Assembly: GCF_027531815.1 (NCBI RefSeq)
Contig: NZ_JAPZSK010000005.1
Span: 243,985-307,984 of the forward strand
Reading direction: 5' to 3'
Source: Gemmatimonas sp.
Lineage (GTDB): Bacteria > Gemmatimonadota > Gemmatimonadetes > Gemmatimonadales > Gemmatimonadaceae
Length of the DNA stretch: 64,000 bases
In this document: piece after piece, positions 44,917-53,513 of the stretch
Numbering within the stretch: position 1 is the stretch's first letter
Layout of the letters: each line of letters starts with the position of its first letter
Program-made: the position numbers and the translations under genes
The notes under the pieces: generated by a model
Told to the model about the DNA's origin: nothing
Seen by the model: only the letters and a program-made list of their open reading frames with translations
Databases searched by the model: none

Positions 44917-45813
44917 TCAGGCCTCCACCGGCACGCACCCGCCCGATACCTCCACCAGCCGATGGAAGTACACATCCTCAAGATCCGGGTCCACCGCCAC
45001 GAAACCGTCGCCCGGGTTCGACTCCGCATACACGTGCAGTACCGTGCTGCCCGCCGCCAGACGCGTAGAGATCACCTGAAACTGCCGCTTGTAGTCCTCG
45101 GCCTGTGCCCGCGGGATGGTGCGACGCCAGATGCGGCCGCGCACCTCGTCGATGATGCGCTCCGGCTCCCCCTGCACCACCACCTGTCCCTTGTTGATGA
45201 TGGCCATCTGCGAGCAGAGATCGCGCACATCTTCCACGATGTGCGTGGACAGAATGACCACCACGTCTTCACCGATGTCCGCCAGCAGGTTGAGAAAGCG
45301 ATTGCGCTCCGTGGGGTCGAGCCCGGCCGTGGGTTCGTCCACGATAAGGAGCGTGGGGCTGCCGGCCAAGGCGATGGCGATGCCCAGCCGCTGCTTCATG
45401 CCCCCGGAGTAGCCGCCCACACTCTTCTTGCGCACCTCGTACAGATTCACCTGCTGCAGCAGCGACGACACCAGCTCCTTCCGCTCGCCGGGGTTCACCA
45501 CGCCCTTCAGCGTGGCGAAGTGATCGAGAATGGCATCGGCCGGCATGTTGGGATACAGCCCGAACTCCTGCGGCAGGTATCCCAACTGCGCGCGCAGGCG
45601 CTCAGGTTCGTGCAGTACATCGATGCCCCGAAAGTGAATGCTGCCGCCGTCCGGCGGCTGCAGCGTGGCGATCGTGCGCATGAGCGATGACTTCCCCGCC
45701 CCGTTCGGCCCGAGCAGCCCGAACATGCCGGGCGGGATGGTCAGCGAGATCCCGCTGAGGGCACGCACGCCGTTCGGGTACGTCTTGCCGATGTTCTCGA
45801 TGCGCAGGGTCAT
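44917..45813 (-). CDS. ABC transporter ATP-binding protein without an adjacent permease
   Basis: A 298-residue ABC ATPase. It has Walker A LLGPNGAGKSS (about 38-48), Q-loop LPQEFGLYP, signature YSGGMKQR, Walker B LLIVDEPTAGLD, and H-loop STHIVED. The C-terminal 80 residues (LEDVYFHRL motif) match ATPases of ABC-2 export systems. ATG 45813 starts the standard MTLRIENIGKTYPNG opening; the longer open frame upstream is not conserved. No permease is encoded next to it: downstream are a terminator and convergent lon, upstream a porin and a decayed copy of a similar ATPase. The permease may be elsewhere or lost. Confidence 0.9.
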   Translation of the reverse strand: MTLRIENIGKTYPNGVRALSGISLTIPPGMFGLLGPNGAGKSSLMRTIATLQPPDGGSIHFRGIDVLHEPERLRAQLGYLPQEFGLYPNMPADAILDHFATLKGVVNPGERKELVSSLLQQVNLYEVRKKSVGGYSGGMKQRLGIAIALAGSPTLLIVDEPTAGLDPTERNRFLNLLADIGEDVVVILSTHIVEDVRDLCSQMAIINKGQVVVQGEPERIIDEVRGRIWRRTIPRAQAEDYKRQFQVISTRLAAGSTVLHVYAESNPGDGFVAVDPDLEDVYFHRLVEVSGGCVPVEA

Positions 45814-46042
45814 GTCGGTGCGGACAGAGGGAAGCCAAGCTCCACCCGTGCGCCTGACCACGAGAGCGGCAAGCACGAGGCGATTGTACCGTTCGCTCGC
45901 GTTCTCCCAGTGTTGGTGACGCCGGGGAGCCGCGACGGTGCCCATATGTGAGCAGCATATGCCGCAGTCTCTTTCCAGTCTATGGACCGGCGCGTGGGTT
46001 GGCTTCGACGCCATACGCCACGAGTGATCGCGGAGCGCCCGG

Positions 46043-47284
46043 TCAGAACCCCTGCTGCCAGCGCATCACGGCCACGCGCTCGGTGTAGCCGCCGAAACCG
46101 GGCCACGTGACATCGAGGGCGACACTCAGCCGGGTGGACACGGTGGGAATCCACCCCACGGCTGCGCCAGCCGTGCGTACCAGCGAGCGCGACCCGTCCG
46201 CCAGGAGAGGCACGCCCGCCGGCGTGTCGAGCTGCAGCTGGCCGGCGCGCACGCCCAATTCCAGCGCGCCACGGCGGTGCTGCGGCGTGATCTCCTGATT
46301 GGCATTGCGCACGCCGCCCCAGGCCGTGGCGGCACGCAGCGACCACGCCGTGGCCTGCACCTGCTGGCGCGCGGCCGCGAAGCGGAGCTGCTGCCATTGC
46401 TGCGCGCGTTCCACCCCCAGCATCGTGCGCGCCGTGCCCAGCACGCCCCCCAGCGACCACCGACCGCGTGCGCCGTCGGCAATGACCGTCGTTGCCTCCG
46501 TCGCGCCGTCGCGAAAGACCACCAGCGGCAACTGCCCGACCGACAGCAGACGGGCAACGGCGGGATTCTCGGCGGTGCCCCGCTCCTGCCCCGCCAGCAG
46601 ACTGCCCTGCACATCGGCATACCGTGCACCACGCACCACGCGCCAGTTCGCACGGCCCAGCAGATCGTAGCCCACACCATTGGTGGCGCGCACATCGCCA
46701 TCGGTATCCACCACGGGAATGTCCGACCCGATCGGCGTGCGAAACCCGCCGGCGGCCACGGTCACATGGCCCAGCTGGTGCGTGACCTGCGCTCCCATGC
46801 TGCGACTCGGCATGAGCGTGTTCACGATACTGCGCTCCGGAAAGAGCAGGGTGCTCGACGACTGCATGCGCTCGGTGCCGTAGGCCGGTCGAAAGCGCCC
46901 GAGTCGCACCGTGGTGCCCCGGTCGCGCCACCCCACGAAGGCGTCCTGCACCAGGACGCGCCCCTGGCCAAAGTCGGGCTGCAACCGAACATGCCACCCG
47001 TCGGCACGCGAGGCATCGAAGACCAGGCGCGCGCGGCGCAGCAGCAGGCCGTCAGGGGCCCGTGATTGCGGCCCTGATGCCCACCGCCCGTCCACTTGCA
47101 GGTATCCCCCCATGCTCAGGCGCATGTCGTTGCCGAACGCGAGGTCGATGCTGCCACGCTCGTCGTCGGTGCGCGACGCAGGCGACGACGTGGGGGCTGA
47201 CGGTGGTGCTGACTGCGCCCCCAGTGACATCGCCGCGACGAGGGAGAGCACGAGCGGCGGAAGGCGGCCCCGCGGAATGCCCAT
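46043..47284 (-). CDS. phosphate-selective porin O/P-like outer-membrane protein
   Basis: A 413-residue beta-barrel porin. A signal peptide (PLVLSLVAAMSLGAQS) precedes beta strands with the OprP/OprO pattern: GGYLQVDGRWASG, RRARLVFDASRADGWHVRLQPDFG, DAFVGWRDRGTTVRLGRFRPAYG, and a C-terminal strand ending in Phe (RWQQGF), needed for outer-membrane insertion. It would allow diffusion of anions or small solutes. ATG 47284 is used (a GTG lies one codon upstream), and its start overlaps the stop of the decayed ABC remnant. The 229 bases between it and the ABC gene downstream contain two CATATG copies 7 bases apart (45943-45961). Confidence 0.82.
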   Translation of the reverse strand: MGIPRGRLPPLVLSLVAAMSLGAQSAPPSAPTSSPASRTDDERGSIDLAFGNDMRLSMGGYLQVDGRWASGPQSRAPDGLLLRRARLVFDASRADGWHVRLQPDFGQGRVLVQDAFVGWRDRGTTVRLGRFRPAYGTERMQSSSTLLFPERSIVNTLMPSRSMGAQVTHQLGHVTVAAGGFRTPIGSDIPVVDTDGDVRATNGVGYDLLGRANWRVVRGARYADVQGSLLAGQERGTAENPAVARLLSVGQLPLVVFRDGATEATTVIADGARGRWSLGGVLGTARTMLGVERAQQWQQLRFAAARQQVQATAWSLRAATAWGGVRNANQEITPQHRRGALELGVRAGQLQLDTPAGVPLLADGSRSLVRTAGAAVGWIPTVSTRLSVALDVTWPGFGGYTERVAVMRWQQGF

Positions 47285-47535
47285 CACCGTCGCGGTGCCG
47301 CCGCGCCACCGAGGCGAAGATGGGGATCGGCCAGCACATCGATGTCGCGAACGTGAATCGTACCGCTGTACGGCAGCTGCCGCGTGGCCACCGCGCGCAT
47401 GAGCCTGGACTGCCCCGCCCTGTTGGGCCCCAGCAACGCGAACATGCCGAGCCCATTGGTGAGGGAGAGCCCCTGCAGCACCTGCGTCCCGTTCGCGTTG
47501 CGCGCGCAGCCCTTCTGAATGCGCAGCGTCACCAC
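47284..47535 (-). pseudogene. decayed N-terminal remnant of an ABC transporter ATPase
   Basis: An 83-codon frame aligns with the first about 70 residues of the intact ABC ATPase at 44917-45813: VTLRIQKG, ANGTQVLQGLSLTNGLGMFALLGPN, LMRAVATRQLPYSGTIHVRDIDVL. The Walker A motif is destroyed: GPNGAGKS reads GPNRAGQSR, losing the ATP-binding Lys. The frame ends at the porin start codon, before the Q-loop, signature and Walker B. It begins 1 base after the stop of the protease/barrel gene. I call it a pseudogene; a short expressed peptide cannot be excluded but could not hydrolyse ATP. Confidence 0.8.
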
Positions 47536-47536
47536 A

Positions 47537-50500
47537 TCACCACCCCGGTGCCAGATTCAGTCCGAACACACCGCCACCGCTGCGGTGCACGGGGCGCGCG
47601 TGGAACATCTCCACGATGAGCGCTCCGAGATTGAGACGGGCGCTGATACCATGCGACAGCACTGGTCGGCGAACGGCGTCGGCATTCGCCAGCGCCCGCG
47701 GCCGGAGCGACAACGCGTCGCCGCCCCGCCATGCCATCCCCGCATCGAGGAATGGCGCCACTTCCATGGCGAGCCCACCAACACCCAGCCGGTTGATGGG
47801 GAGCCGGTACTCCACGTTCGCCACCGCCATGCGCGATCCCAGCAGCCCATCGAACGAAGGACACGGCCCGAACGCCGACCGGCCGCACTCGCGCTCCGCC
47901 AGCGATTCGGCCGCATAGCCGCGCACCAGTGTGCCCGCGCCCACGAACATGGGGGCGAGCAACGCCTGGCCATCGTCACGGCCGTAGCGACCGGTGTGCA
48001 TGGCCCGGAAGGCCAGCGCGCCCCGCCAGAGTGGCTGGTACCATCGGCCATCGACCGTCACCCCGGTGAATTGGGTGCGCCCCACCGTCTGCTGCACTTC
48101 GGCGCGGTAGCGCCAGCCATCGAGTGGCGAGGCCGGACCGAACACCGCGTTGTCCCCCACAAAGGCCGCACTCGACTGGGCGTACTGGATCGCGTCACCT
48201 GCACTTCCCGTCGAACGTCGCCGATCGAGCACGCGCCCCGTGACGTTGTCCACCACCTGCTGGGTCACGTCGAAATCCTGCGTGAGCCGAGTGCCCGTGA
48301 AGGCAAACTCCACGCGCCGCGTGCGGGAGAACGGGTACTGCGCGCCCAGTGTCCCTTCGTGCACCAGGGTGCGCGCAATCCCCTGCTCCACCAGCGTGGC
48401 GTCGCGCAGGTTCCCCGAGGCATCACGCACACGGATCGGTGCCACGCTATTGAATGCCGAGGGGAGCGGCGTGCGTCCCAGCGACGCAAACACGTTCCAC
48501 CGCGAGACGGCATTCACGTACAACACCTGCCCGCCCACGTCCTGCACGCGCCCCTGGGCCTGCGCGGCAATGCCCAGCCGTCGGCGTCCCAGCAGGTCCC
48601 CCCAGAAGACGCTCAGGCCGCCGCCCACAGCGGCACCGCTCGATCCGGCCGCCACACCGGCCGCCGGGAGCCCCAGTCCTTCAAGGCCAAAGCGCGGCCG
48701 GTAGCGTGCGATCGTGGCCGCACCCGCCGTGGGCCCCGGCAAGCCGCTCACGCCATCGGCCAGCATGGCGTCCACGATGGGCACCGGCGATTCCGTGTGC
48801 GGCGGCAGGATGCCGCCGCCACTCTGCATGATCGGCGCGGTCAGCGCCGCTTCGTCGTCGGCCAGCCGCTGGTAGCTCTCCACCCGGCTCCGGTCGAGCG
48901 CGACCATCTGGTAGCCATCGCGATCGAATACGGTGACCACCACGGCGTTCGTCGCCGGTGACACCGTGAGCGCCGGGGAACGCGCCGTGATGCCGGCGAT
49001 CCCCGTGCGCAACTGCGTGAGCTGATCGAAGGCTCCGCGAGCCAGGTCGAGACGAAACACATCGGCCACCCCATCCACGTCGCCGATGAAGTACAGGGAA
49101 CGGCTGTCGCCACTCCACTGCGGGTTGATCATGCGCGCGCCTGCGCCAAGGTCGGGGAGCGCGCGCATGCGCCCGCCCACCGGATCCACCAGCGCCAGCC
49201 TCAGCCGACCATACGCCAGCGTTGCCAGATCGGTCTCCTCGTGCCGGTCGGTGGCCACCGCGATGTACCGACCGTTTGGGGCCCACGCCGGGTGCAGCTC
49301 GGTATAGGCGTCGTTGGTGAGTTGCTGCGTGCGCCGTTCGGCAAGATCGAAGAGGAACAGATCGCCCTGCCCGTTGCTCGTACCCGCAATGGCCAGCTGT
49401 CGTCCATCGGGCGACCAGGACACGGCGCTGATGGACTGGACTCCCGGTACGCGAATGCGCTGCAGGAGCGTCCCCCGCATGGCATCGAGAATCGCCAACT
49501 CCGAATCGCCGGCGCGCGTCACCACCATGACGTACTGGCGCGAATCCGGGGACCACGCCCCCGACGCATACAGGAAGGCAATGGCATCGGTATGGCCATC
49601 ACGGGCGAGGTTCCCGAAGGAACGCACGTCGCGCCCGGTGGACATGTTGCGCAGTCGCACGTCCACCTGGCCAAGTGCGTCGCGACCAATGTAGGTCAGC
49701 CATGCCCCATCGGGGCTCAGCTGGGGGTTGAGGGCGAAACCGCCGCGCTCCGGCGCCGCGCTCAGCGGGGTGCCAATGACATCGATGTTCTCACGCTGCT
49801 CCAGCAGTGTGCCGTACGCCGCGAGAATGTGCGCGTGCCAGTCGTTCTCCAGCGCTTCCACCGGCACGCCCAGCGTGCGCACGATGCCGGCGCGCACTCC
49901 CACCGCCACCGCGTCCAGAAAGAATGACGCCAGCGCATCGTCGCCAAAGCGCCCACCCAGATAGGCCCAGAAGGCGTGCCCGTAGCGATAGGGAAAGAGC
50001 CGCGGATCCGTCGTGAGTGCATCGATGCCCGGCAACTCGCCGGCGGTGAGCGCCGCACGCAACCACATGGCGGTGTTGGGGTCGTCGCTGCCGAGCGATA
50101 CATACTCGGCCATCCCTTCCACGAACCAGAGCGGCAGCTGCATCAGACCGTTGCCGCCACGCACCTGCCGCGCCATATCGAACTGAAAGAGGTGCGCGAT
50201 CTCGTGCCCCAGCACATGGTCGTTCTCGGCGCCCACGCCGGTGAGCGGCATGACCAGCCGGTCACGCAGCGACTCGGCAAAGCCACGCGTCCCCTCGCTG
50301 AGCGGGGTATCGGACAGCGTGGTCTGCTGGAAGTCGGGATGATTGGTGTACAGCACCAGCGGCTTGCGCTCGGTGAAGGTGTGGCCGAGCAGCGACGACA
50401 GGCGCTCGTACCACCGCTCCGCCTTGCGGGCCGTTTCGCGCACCGTGGGCTCGGCGGCCTTGTCGAAGTGAATATCGAAGTGCGCCGTGCGCAGCACCTG

Positions 50501-50650
50501 CACGTCGAACCGTTCCCAGCGCACGCGATTCTGTCCGAAGTACTGCGCGTGGAGTGGGAGCGGCAACCACGCCAGCGCTGCGGCCAGACACGCAAGCACC
50601 CGAACGATGCGCGGTCGCACATGGGTGCGCCCAGTCGATCGATGGAGCAT
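47537..50650 (-). CDS. secreted metalloprotease-like / TolB propeller / outer-membrane barrel fusion protein
   Basis: A 1037-residue exported protein in three parts. After a signal peptide (ACLAAALAWLPLPLHAQ) comes a gluzincin-type peptidase domain (about 40-290) with the zinc motif HEIAH (149-153) and the downstream FVEGMAEY carrying the likely third ligand Glu. A TolB-like WD40/PD40 propeller follows (about 300-600, LSPDGAWLTYIGRD, WSPDGRQLAIAG, WAPNGRYIAVATD). The last about 370 residues form a surface-antigen (D15/Omp85-like) barrel ending FGLNLAPGW. ATG 50650 has an AAGAGG ribosome site. The combination suggests a barrel-anchored periplasmic or surface protease; substrates are unknown. 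Confidence 0.88.
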   Translation of the reverse strand: MLHRSTGRTHVRPRIVRVLACLAAALAWLPLPLHAQYFGQNRVRWERFDVQVLRTAHFDIHFDKAAEPTVRETARKAERWYERLSSLLGHTFTERKPLVLYTNHPDFQQTTLSDTPLSEGTRGFAESLRDRLVMPLTGVGAENDHVLGHEIAHLFQFDMARQVRGGNGLMQLPLWFVEGMAEYVSLGSDDPNTAMWLRAALTAGELPGIDALTTDPRLFPYRYGHAFWAYLGGRFGDDALASFFLDAVAVGVRAGIVRTLGVPVEALENDWHAHILAAYGTLLEQRENIDVIGTPLSAAPERGGFALNPQLSPDGAWLTYIGRDALGQVDVRLRNMSTGRDVRSFGNLARDGHTDAIAFLYASGAWSPDSRQYVMVVTRAGDSELAILDAMRGTLLQRIRVPGVQSISAVSWSPDGRQLAIAGTSNGQGDLFLFDLAERRTQQLTNDAYTELHPAWAPNGRYIAVATDRHEETDLATLAYGRLRLALVDPVGGRMRALPDLGAGARMINPQWSGDSRSLYFIGDVDGVADVFRLDLARGAFDQLTQLRTGIAGITARSPALTVSPATNAVVVTVFDRDGYQMVALDRSRVESYQRLADDEAALTAPIMQSGGGILPPHTESPVPIVDAMLADGVSGLPGPTAGAATIARYRPRFGLEGLGLPAAGVAAGSSGAAVGGGLSVFWGDLLGRRRLGIAAQAQGRVQDVGGQVLYVNAVSRWNVFASLGRTPLPSAFNSVAPIRVRDASGNLRDATLVEQGIARTLVHEGTLGAQYPFSRTRRVEFAFTGTRLTQDFDVTQQVVDNVTGRVLDRRRSTGSAGDAIQYAQSSAAFVGDNAVFGPASPLDGWRYRAEVQQTVGRTQFTGVTVDGRWYQPLWRGALAFRAMHTGRYGRDDGQALLAPMFVGAGTLVRGYAAESLAERECGRSAFGPCPSFDGLLGSRMAVANVEYRLPINRLGVGGLAMEVAPFLDAGMAWRGGDALSLRPRALANADAVRRPVLSHGISARLNLGALIVEMFHARPVHRSGGGVFGLNLAPGW

Positions 50651-50709
50651 GCGGACCTCTTGAAGTGACGCGCTGGCCGGCCCCGTGGGGCCGACCATCG
50701 GTGAATGAC

Positions 50710-51264
50710 TCAGAAACGAACGCCGGCCATGAGCGGCAGGAACGTGGTCCACGCCCGGCCGGTTGTGGTGGCGGTGTACATGGCGTGCAGTCGCACTTCC
50801 ACGAAGTAGTCCCGATCGCCCACGGCGATGACTTCGCCGATGCCCACGTTGACTCCCGGGGCGTGGCGCTCGCGGTAACGATCCTCGGGATTGTTGAACA
50901 GGTACCACCCGGCACCGAACGTGCCGTACGGGTCGAGCCGTCCCTCGTGCCGTCGCGACGTCACATTGACGAGCATGGCCCCCACCTGGAGGGCCCCATC
51001 GGCGGCCTCGCGCCGATCGGCCCGCAGATGGGTGAACATCGCCTCGGCGGTGATCCCCACCGGCACCCGCGGGGCGCGCATCCACACGCCGGCCTTGGCG
51101 GTGACCCCTTCCGCCATGACGTCACGCAATGAGCCCCCCGGAATAGCCGCCCCCAGCGCAACCACCGGCGCGGCGGACCACTGCCCGTGGGCCGGTGGGG
51201 CACACACGAACAGGGCCGCGCACGCCGCACCGGCGACGCTCAGGGTGGGTCGGAAGGCCGCCAC
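50710..51264 (-). CDS. small outer-membrane beta-barrel protein
   Basis: A 184-residue exported protein: signal peptide (LSVAGAACAALFVCAPPAHGQ), then eight or so amphipathic beta strands with Gly-rich turns (GVWMRAPRVPVGITAEAMFTHL, LDPYGTFGAGWYLF, YFVEVRLHAMYTA) ending FLPLMAGVRF, the aromatic-terminated last strand of an OmpA/OmpX-type barrel. No specific family recognised. It lies between the protease-barrel gene (60-base gap) and the SPFH gene (2-base gap to its stop), likely cotranscribed with both. Confidence 0.72.
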   Translation of the reverse strand: MAAFRPTLSVAGAACAALFVCAPPAHGQWSAAPVVALGAAIPGGSLRDVMAEGVTAKAGVWMRAPRVPVGITAEAMFTHLRADRREAADGALQVGAMLVNVTSRRHEGRLDPYGTFGAGWYLFNNPEDRYRERHAPGVNVGIGEVIAVGDRDYFVEVRLHAMYTATTTGRAWTTFLPLMAGVRF

Positions 51265-51265
51265 C

Positions 51266-52165
51266 TTACGGCTGGCGCGGCGTGGACGTGGTCGGCATGG
51301 TGGGACGCACGATGCGGCGCGGCGCGACCGGGTCCATCGTCGTGGTCGGGGCCGTCACGGTGGGCATGCTGTTCATCTCGTTCGTGAGCAGCATCGGTGC
51401 CCGGCCATCCGTGACGATGACCTTGGCGTTGGGGCTGCGCGCCAGTTCACGGAACGCCTCGATGGACTGGTACGAAATGATCGACGGTGTGAGCCCCTGC
51501 GCGATGATCGCCCACGAATCGCGGATACCCTGCGCCTCGATGGTGCGACGCTCGGCTTCCTGCTTCTCGCGATCGAGCACGAAGCGCATCTGCTCCGAGC
51601 GCTGCTCGGCCTCGAGCTTCTCCTCGATGGCGCGCGCCAGATCTGCCGGCAGGCGGATGCTCTTGAGCAGCACGTTCTCCACCACGAACCCCTTGGGCCC
51701 GAGCGTCTCCATCATCTGCGTGCGGATGGCCTGCTCGATGCCAATACGGGTGCCGCTGTGCATGTCCTTGGCCATGTAGCGGGCCGATACGTCGGCCGCG
51801 GAGGAGCGGAACACCGGAATGATGACGTCTTCCTCGTAGCGCGTGCCGCTCGTCTCGAGGATCTGCCGGATGTTCTCCGTCTTCGCGCGGTAGAGGATGG
51901 ACACCTCAGCCGCCACGTTCAACCCTTCCTTGGAGGGCATCTCGAGACGCACTTCGCGGTTCACCACGCGCGCCGGCACACGCAGTACCGAGTTCACGCC
52001 GGGGATGATGAACTGGGCACCCGGCTGCAGCGGGCCACTGGAGATGCGGCCGAACGAGGTCTTCACGCCGATTTCATCCTGACGGATGGTGGCGCAGCCG
52101 GTCAGCACCGGCAGGGCAACCAGAAGCCCCAACACGGGGCGGGAGGCAGACGGGAACAGACGCAT
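51266..52165 (-). CDS. SPFH/prohibitin-family protein with lipoprotein signal
   Basis: A 299-residue protein with an SPFH/Band 7 domain (about 28-230; QDEIGVKTSFGRISSGPLQPGAQFIIPG, then REVRLEMPSKEGLNVAAEVSILYRAK) and the charged helical tail typical of prohibitins (KLEAEQRSEQMRFVLDREKQEAERRTIEAQGI). Instead of the usual N-terminal membrane anchor it starts with a lipoprotein signal: hydrophobic core then LTGC with Cys24. It would be lipid-anchored in the envelope, facing the periplasm, rather than a cytoplasm-bordering HflC-like scaffold. The last about 60 residues are a Thr/Pro tail. ATG 52165 leads straight into the signal. Confidence 0.85.
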   Translation of the reverse strand: MRLFPSASRPVLGLLVALPVLTGCATIRQDEIGVKTSFGRISSGPLQPGAQFIIPGVNSVLRVPARVVNREVRLEMPSKEGLNVAAEVSILYRAKTENIRQILETSGTRYEEDVIIPVFRSSAADVSARYMAKDMHSGTRIGIEQAIRTQMMETLGPKGFVVENVLLKSIRLPADLARAIEEKLEAEQRSEQMRFVLDREKQEAERRTIEAQGIRDSWAIIAQGLTPSIISYQSIEAFRELARSPNAKVIVTDGRAPMLLTNEMNSMPTVTAPTTTMDPVAPRRIVRPTMPTTSTPRQP

Positions 52166-52542
52166 GGTCGGACATCCGGATGTGCGAAGGGCGAGTCCTC
52201 CGCGAATTCCCCGGGATCATCGGCTCGTGCGCATTCGCGACATGACCGATCCCGAGGTCGCGAAGGTCTCGCCCATCGCCCCTGCGTGGCGACTCACCGA
52301 TCCGTGCGCTCTCGCTGGCGCAGTGTTGACGAATCGGCAACATCCGCGACCGCCCCTCTGCGGCGCGCATGGCGCTACTCCCCTTCGCATTCAACGTTAG
52401 AAATCCGCACGGATTTTCCATAATTGATTGTTCAGACATCACACATTGACAATTTCAATGCAAAAGAGCGGAACCTTTCATGGCATGAACGGTTGAAAAA
52501 GGGTTCGGACGCGGAGGTAGCCTGCGCCCCCTCGCCGCGCCG
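52166..52542. promoter_or_regulatory. AT-rich intergenic region with palindromes and candidate terminator
   Basis: A 377-base gap upstream of the SPFH gene and downstream of the metal-lipoprotein gene (both leftward). Nothing protein-like is seen. The segment 52390-52505 is strikingly AT-rich for this genome. It has a hairpin AAATCCG-CA-CGGATTT at 52398-52413, the inverted repeat CATTGA-N5-TCAATG at 52444-52460, and a possible terminator for the leftward lipoprotein gene at about 52470-52508 (GAACCTTT with AAAGGGTTC, one bulge). A promoter for the SPFH operon is likely inside but I cannot place its boxes. Confidence 0.45.
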
Positions 52543-53037
52543 TCAGCGCACGATGAAATTGAGCGGCGGCGCTTCCCACACCGTGGTCGTCGCGCGAAAC
52601 ACCCGGATGTTGAGCCGTGACGCGCCGGCCTGCTGGCCGGTGAGGGCGCCTCCCAGCCGGTCCCCTTCCCACCGTGCCCGTGTCGGGTCTTCGATGACCA
52701 CGGGCAGCGAGTGGTCGGCATGGGGCGCCAGCGTGAACCACTCGTTGCGCGGCGGCATGTCGTGGTCGTCGGGGGCGCGCCCCTGCTTCACGAAGTGCAT
52801 GAGCAGGCGCCTTGGGGCCCCCATGGCCACCGTGGGAAAGCCGTGCCAATGGTCGTCGTGCGAGAAGTACACGGTCCCGGTGGCGGGATCTTCCACCAGG
52901 ACGCTGGCAATCTGCAGGCGTGGGGCTTCCGGCGGCGGCGCGGCGATATCGCCGCCACCGCCGCAGGCGGCCGCAGCACAGAGCGAAAGAAGCGCAGCAC
53001 GACGCGTCCAGCAAACGCGAGCGGTGGCCCTGATCAT
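52543..53037 (-). CDS. His-rich lipoprotein of the putative metal-capture operon
   Basis: A 164-residue lipoprotein (lipobox AAAAC, Cys25). The mature part has histidines clustered for metal binding: HDDHWH (60-65), DDHDMPP (91-97) and HADHS (106-110). ATG 53037 has a GGAG site 8 bases upstream; ATG 53049 is also possible and lies 2 bases after the previous stop. I do not recognise a family. It is the last gene of a four-gene operon with an AztD-like protein and a ZnuD-like receptor, so binding Zn or Cu at the periplasmic or outer face is inferred. Confidence 0.72.
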   Translation of the reverse strand: MIRATARVCWTRRAALLSLCAAAACGGGGDIAAPPPEAPRLQIASVLVEDPATGTVYFSHDDHWHGFPTVAMGAPRRLLMHFVKQGRAPDDHDMPPRNEWFTLAPHADHSLPVVIEDPTRARWEGDRLGGALTGQQAGASRLNIRVFRATTTVWEAPPLNFIVR

Positions 53038-53051
53038 GAGGAACTCCATCG

Positions 53052-53513
53052 TCAGCGGGGGCGCGGACACGCCGCCCTGGGTTGGACACGCACCTCCAGC
53101 CACGGCGACACGAGGTCGGCGTGCGTGAGGTGCCACACGAGAAAGCGCACGCGGGTCGTGCCCGGGGCAAGCGCGATCAATCGCCCGCGACCACGCAGCG
53201 GCTCCCACACCACATTCGGCTCCACACTCTCGCCGCGGATCTCAAGATCACGACGCGAGACGAGATCCACCGGCACGCCGCGGAAATCGAGCGCCTGCGG
53301 GACCAGCGTCCGCATCTCTCCCTCGCAGAGCACGAGCGGCGTCTCGTTCCACACACGATTGTCGGTGGTGCGCATGACCACCGCGGCGCTGCTGGAGTCG
53401 GTGAACACCAGGTCGGCCACCTCCGCGTGGGGAGTCACCACCGCGATGGGATGTTCACACGCCGCCACACCGGCGACCGCGAGCAGCATCAGGACAGCAC
53501 GAAGTCGGGGCAT
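53052..53513 (-). CDS. small lipoprotein of the putative metal-capture operon
   Basis: A 153-residue lipoprotein: signal core LLAVAGVA and lipobox VAAC with Cys19. The mature N-terminus is EHPIAVVTPHAEVADLVF, with His21 and His29 close to the lipid anchor, a pattern I have in mind from small lipoproteins next to TonB receptors in related bacteria (recollection, not checked). The rest is beta-rich without recognisable motifs. Its ATG directly follows the TGA of the TonB receptor, so translation is probably coupled. Role inferred: passing or presenting metal to or from the receptor. Confidence 0.65.
   Translation of the reverse strand: MPRLRAVLMLLAVAGVAACEHPIAVVTPHAEVADLVFTDSSSAAVVMRTTDNRVWNETPLVLCEGEMRTLVPQALDFRGVPVDLVSRRDLEIRGESVEPNVVWEPLRGRGRLIALAPGTTRVRFLVWHLTHADLVSPWLEVRVQPRAACPRPR

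Noticed and set aside
45943..45961. Two CATATG copies 7 bases apart upstream of the ABC ATPase
   Set aside because: Each is only six bases and the pair could be chance; no promoter or protein-binding pattern supports it.
50651..51085. Upstream extension of the protease/barrel frame
   Set aside because: It overlaps the small barrel gene in another frame, has an Arg/Gly-rich shadow composition, and ATG 50650 has a ribosome site and starts the signal peptide.
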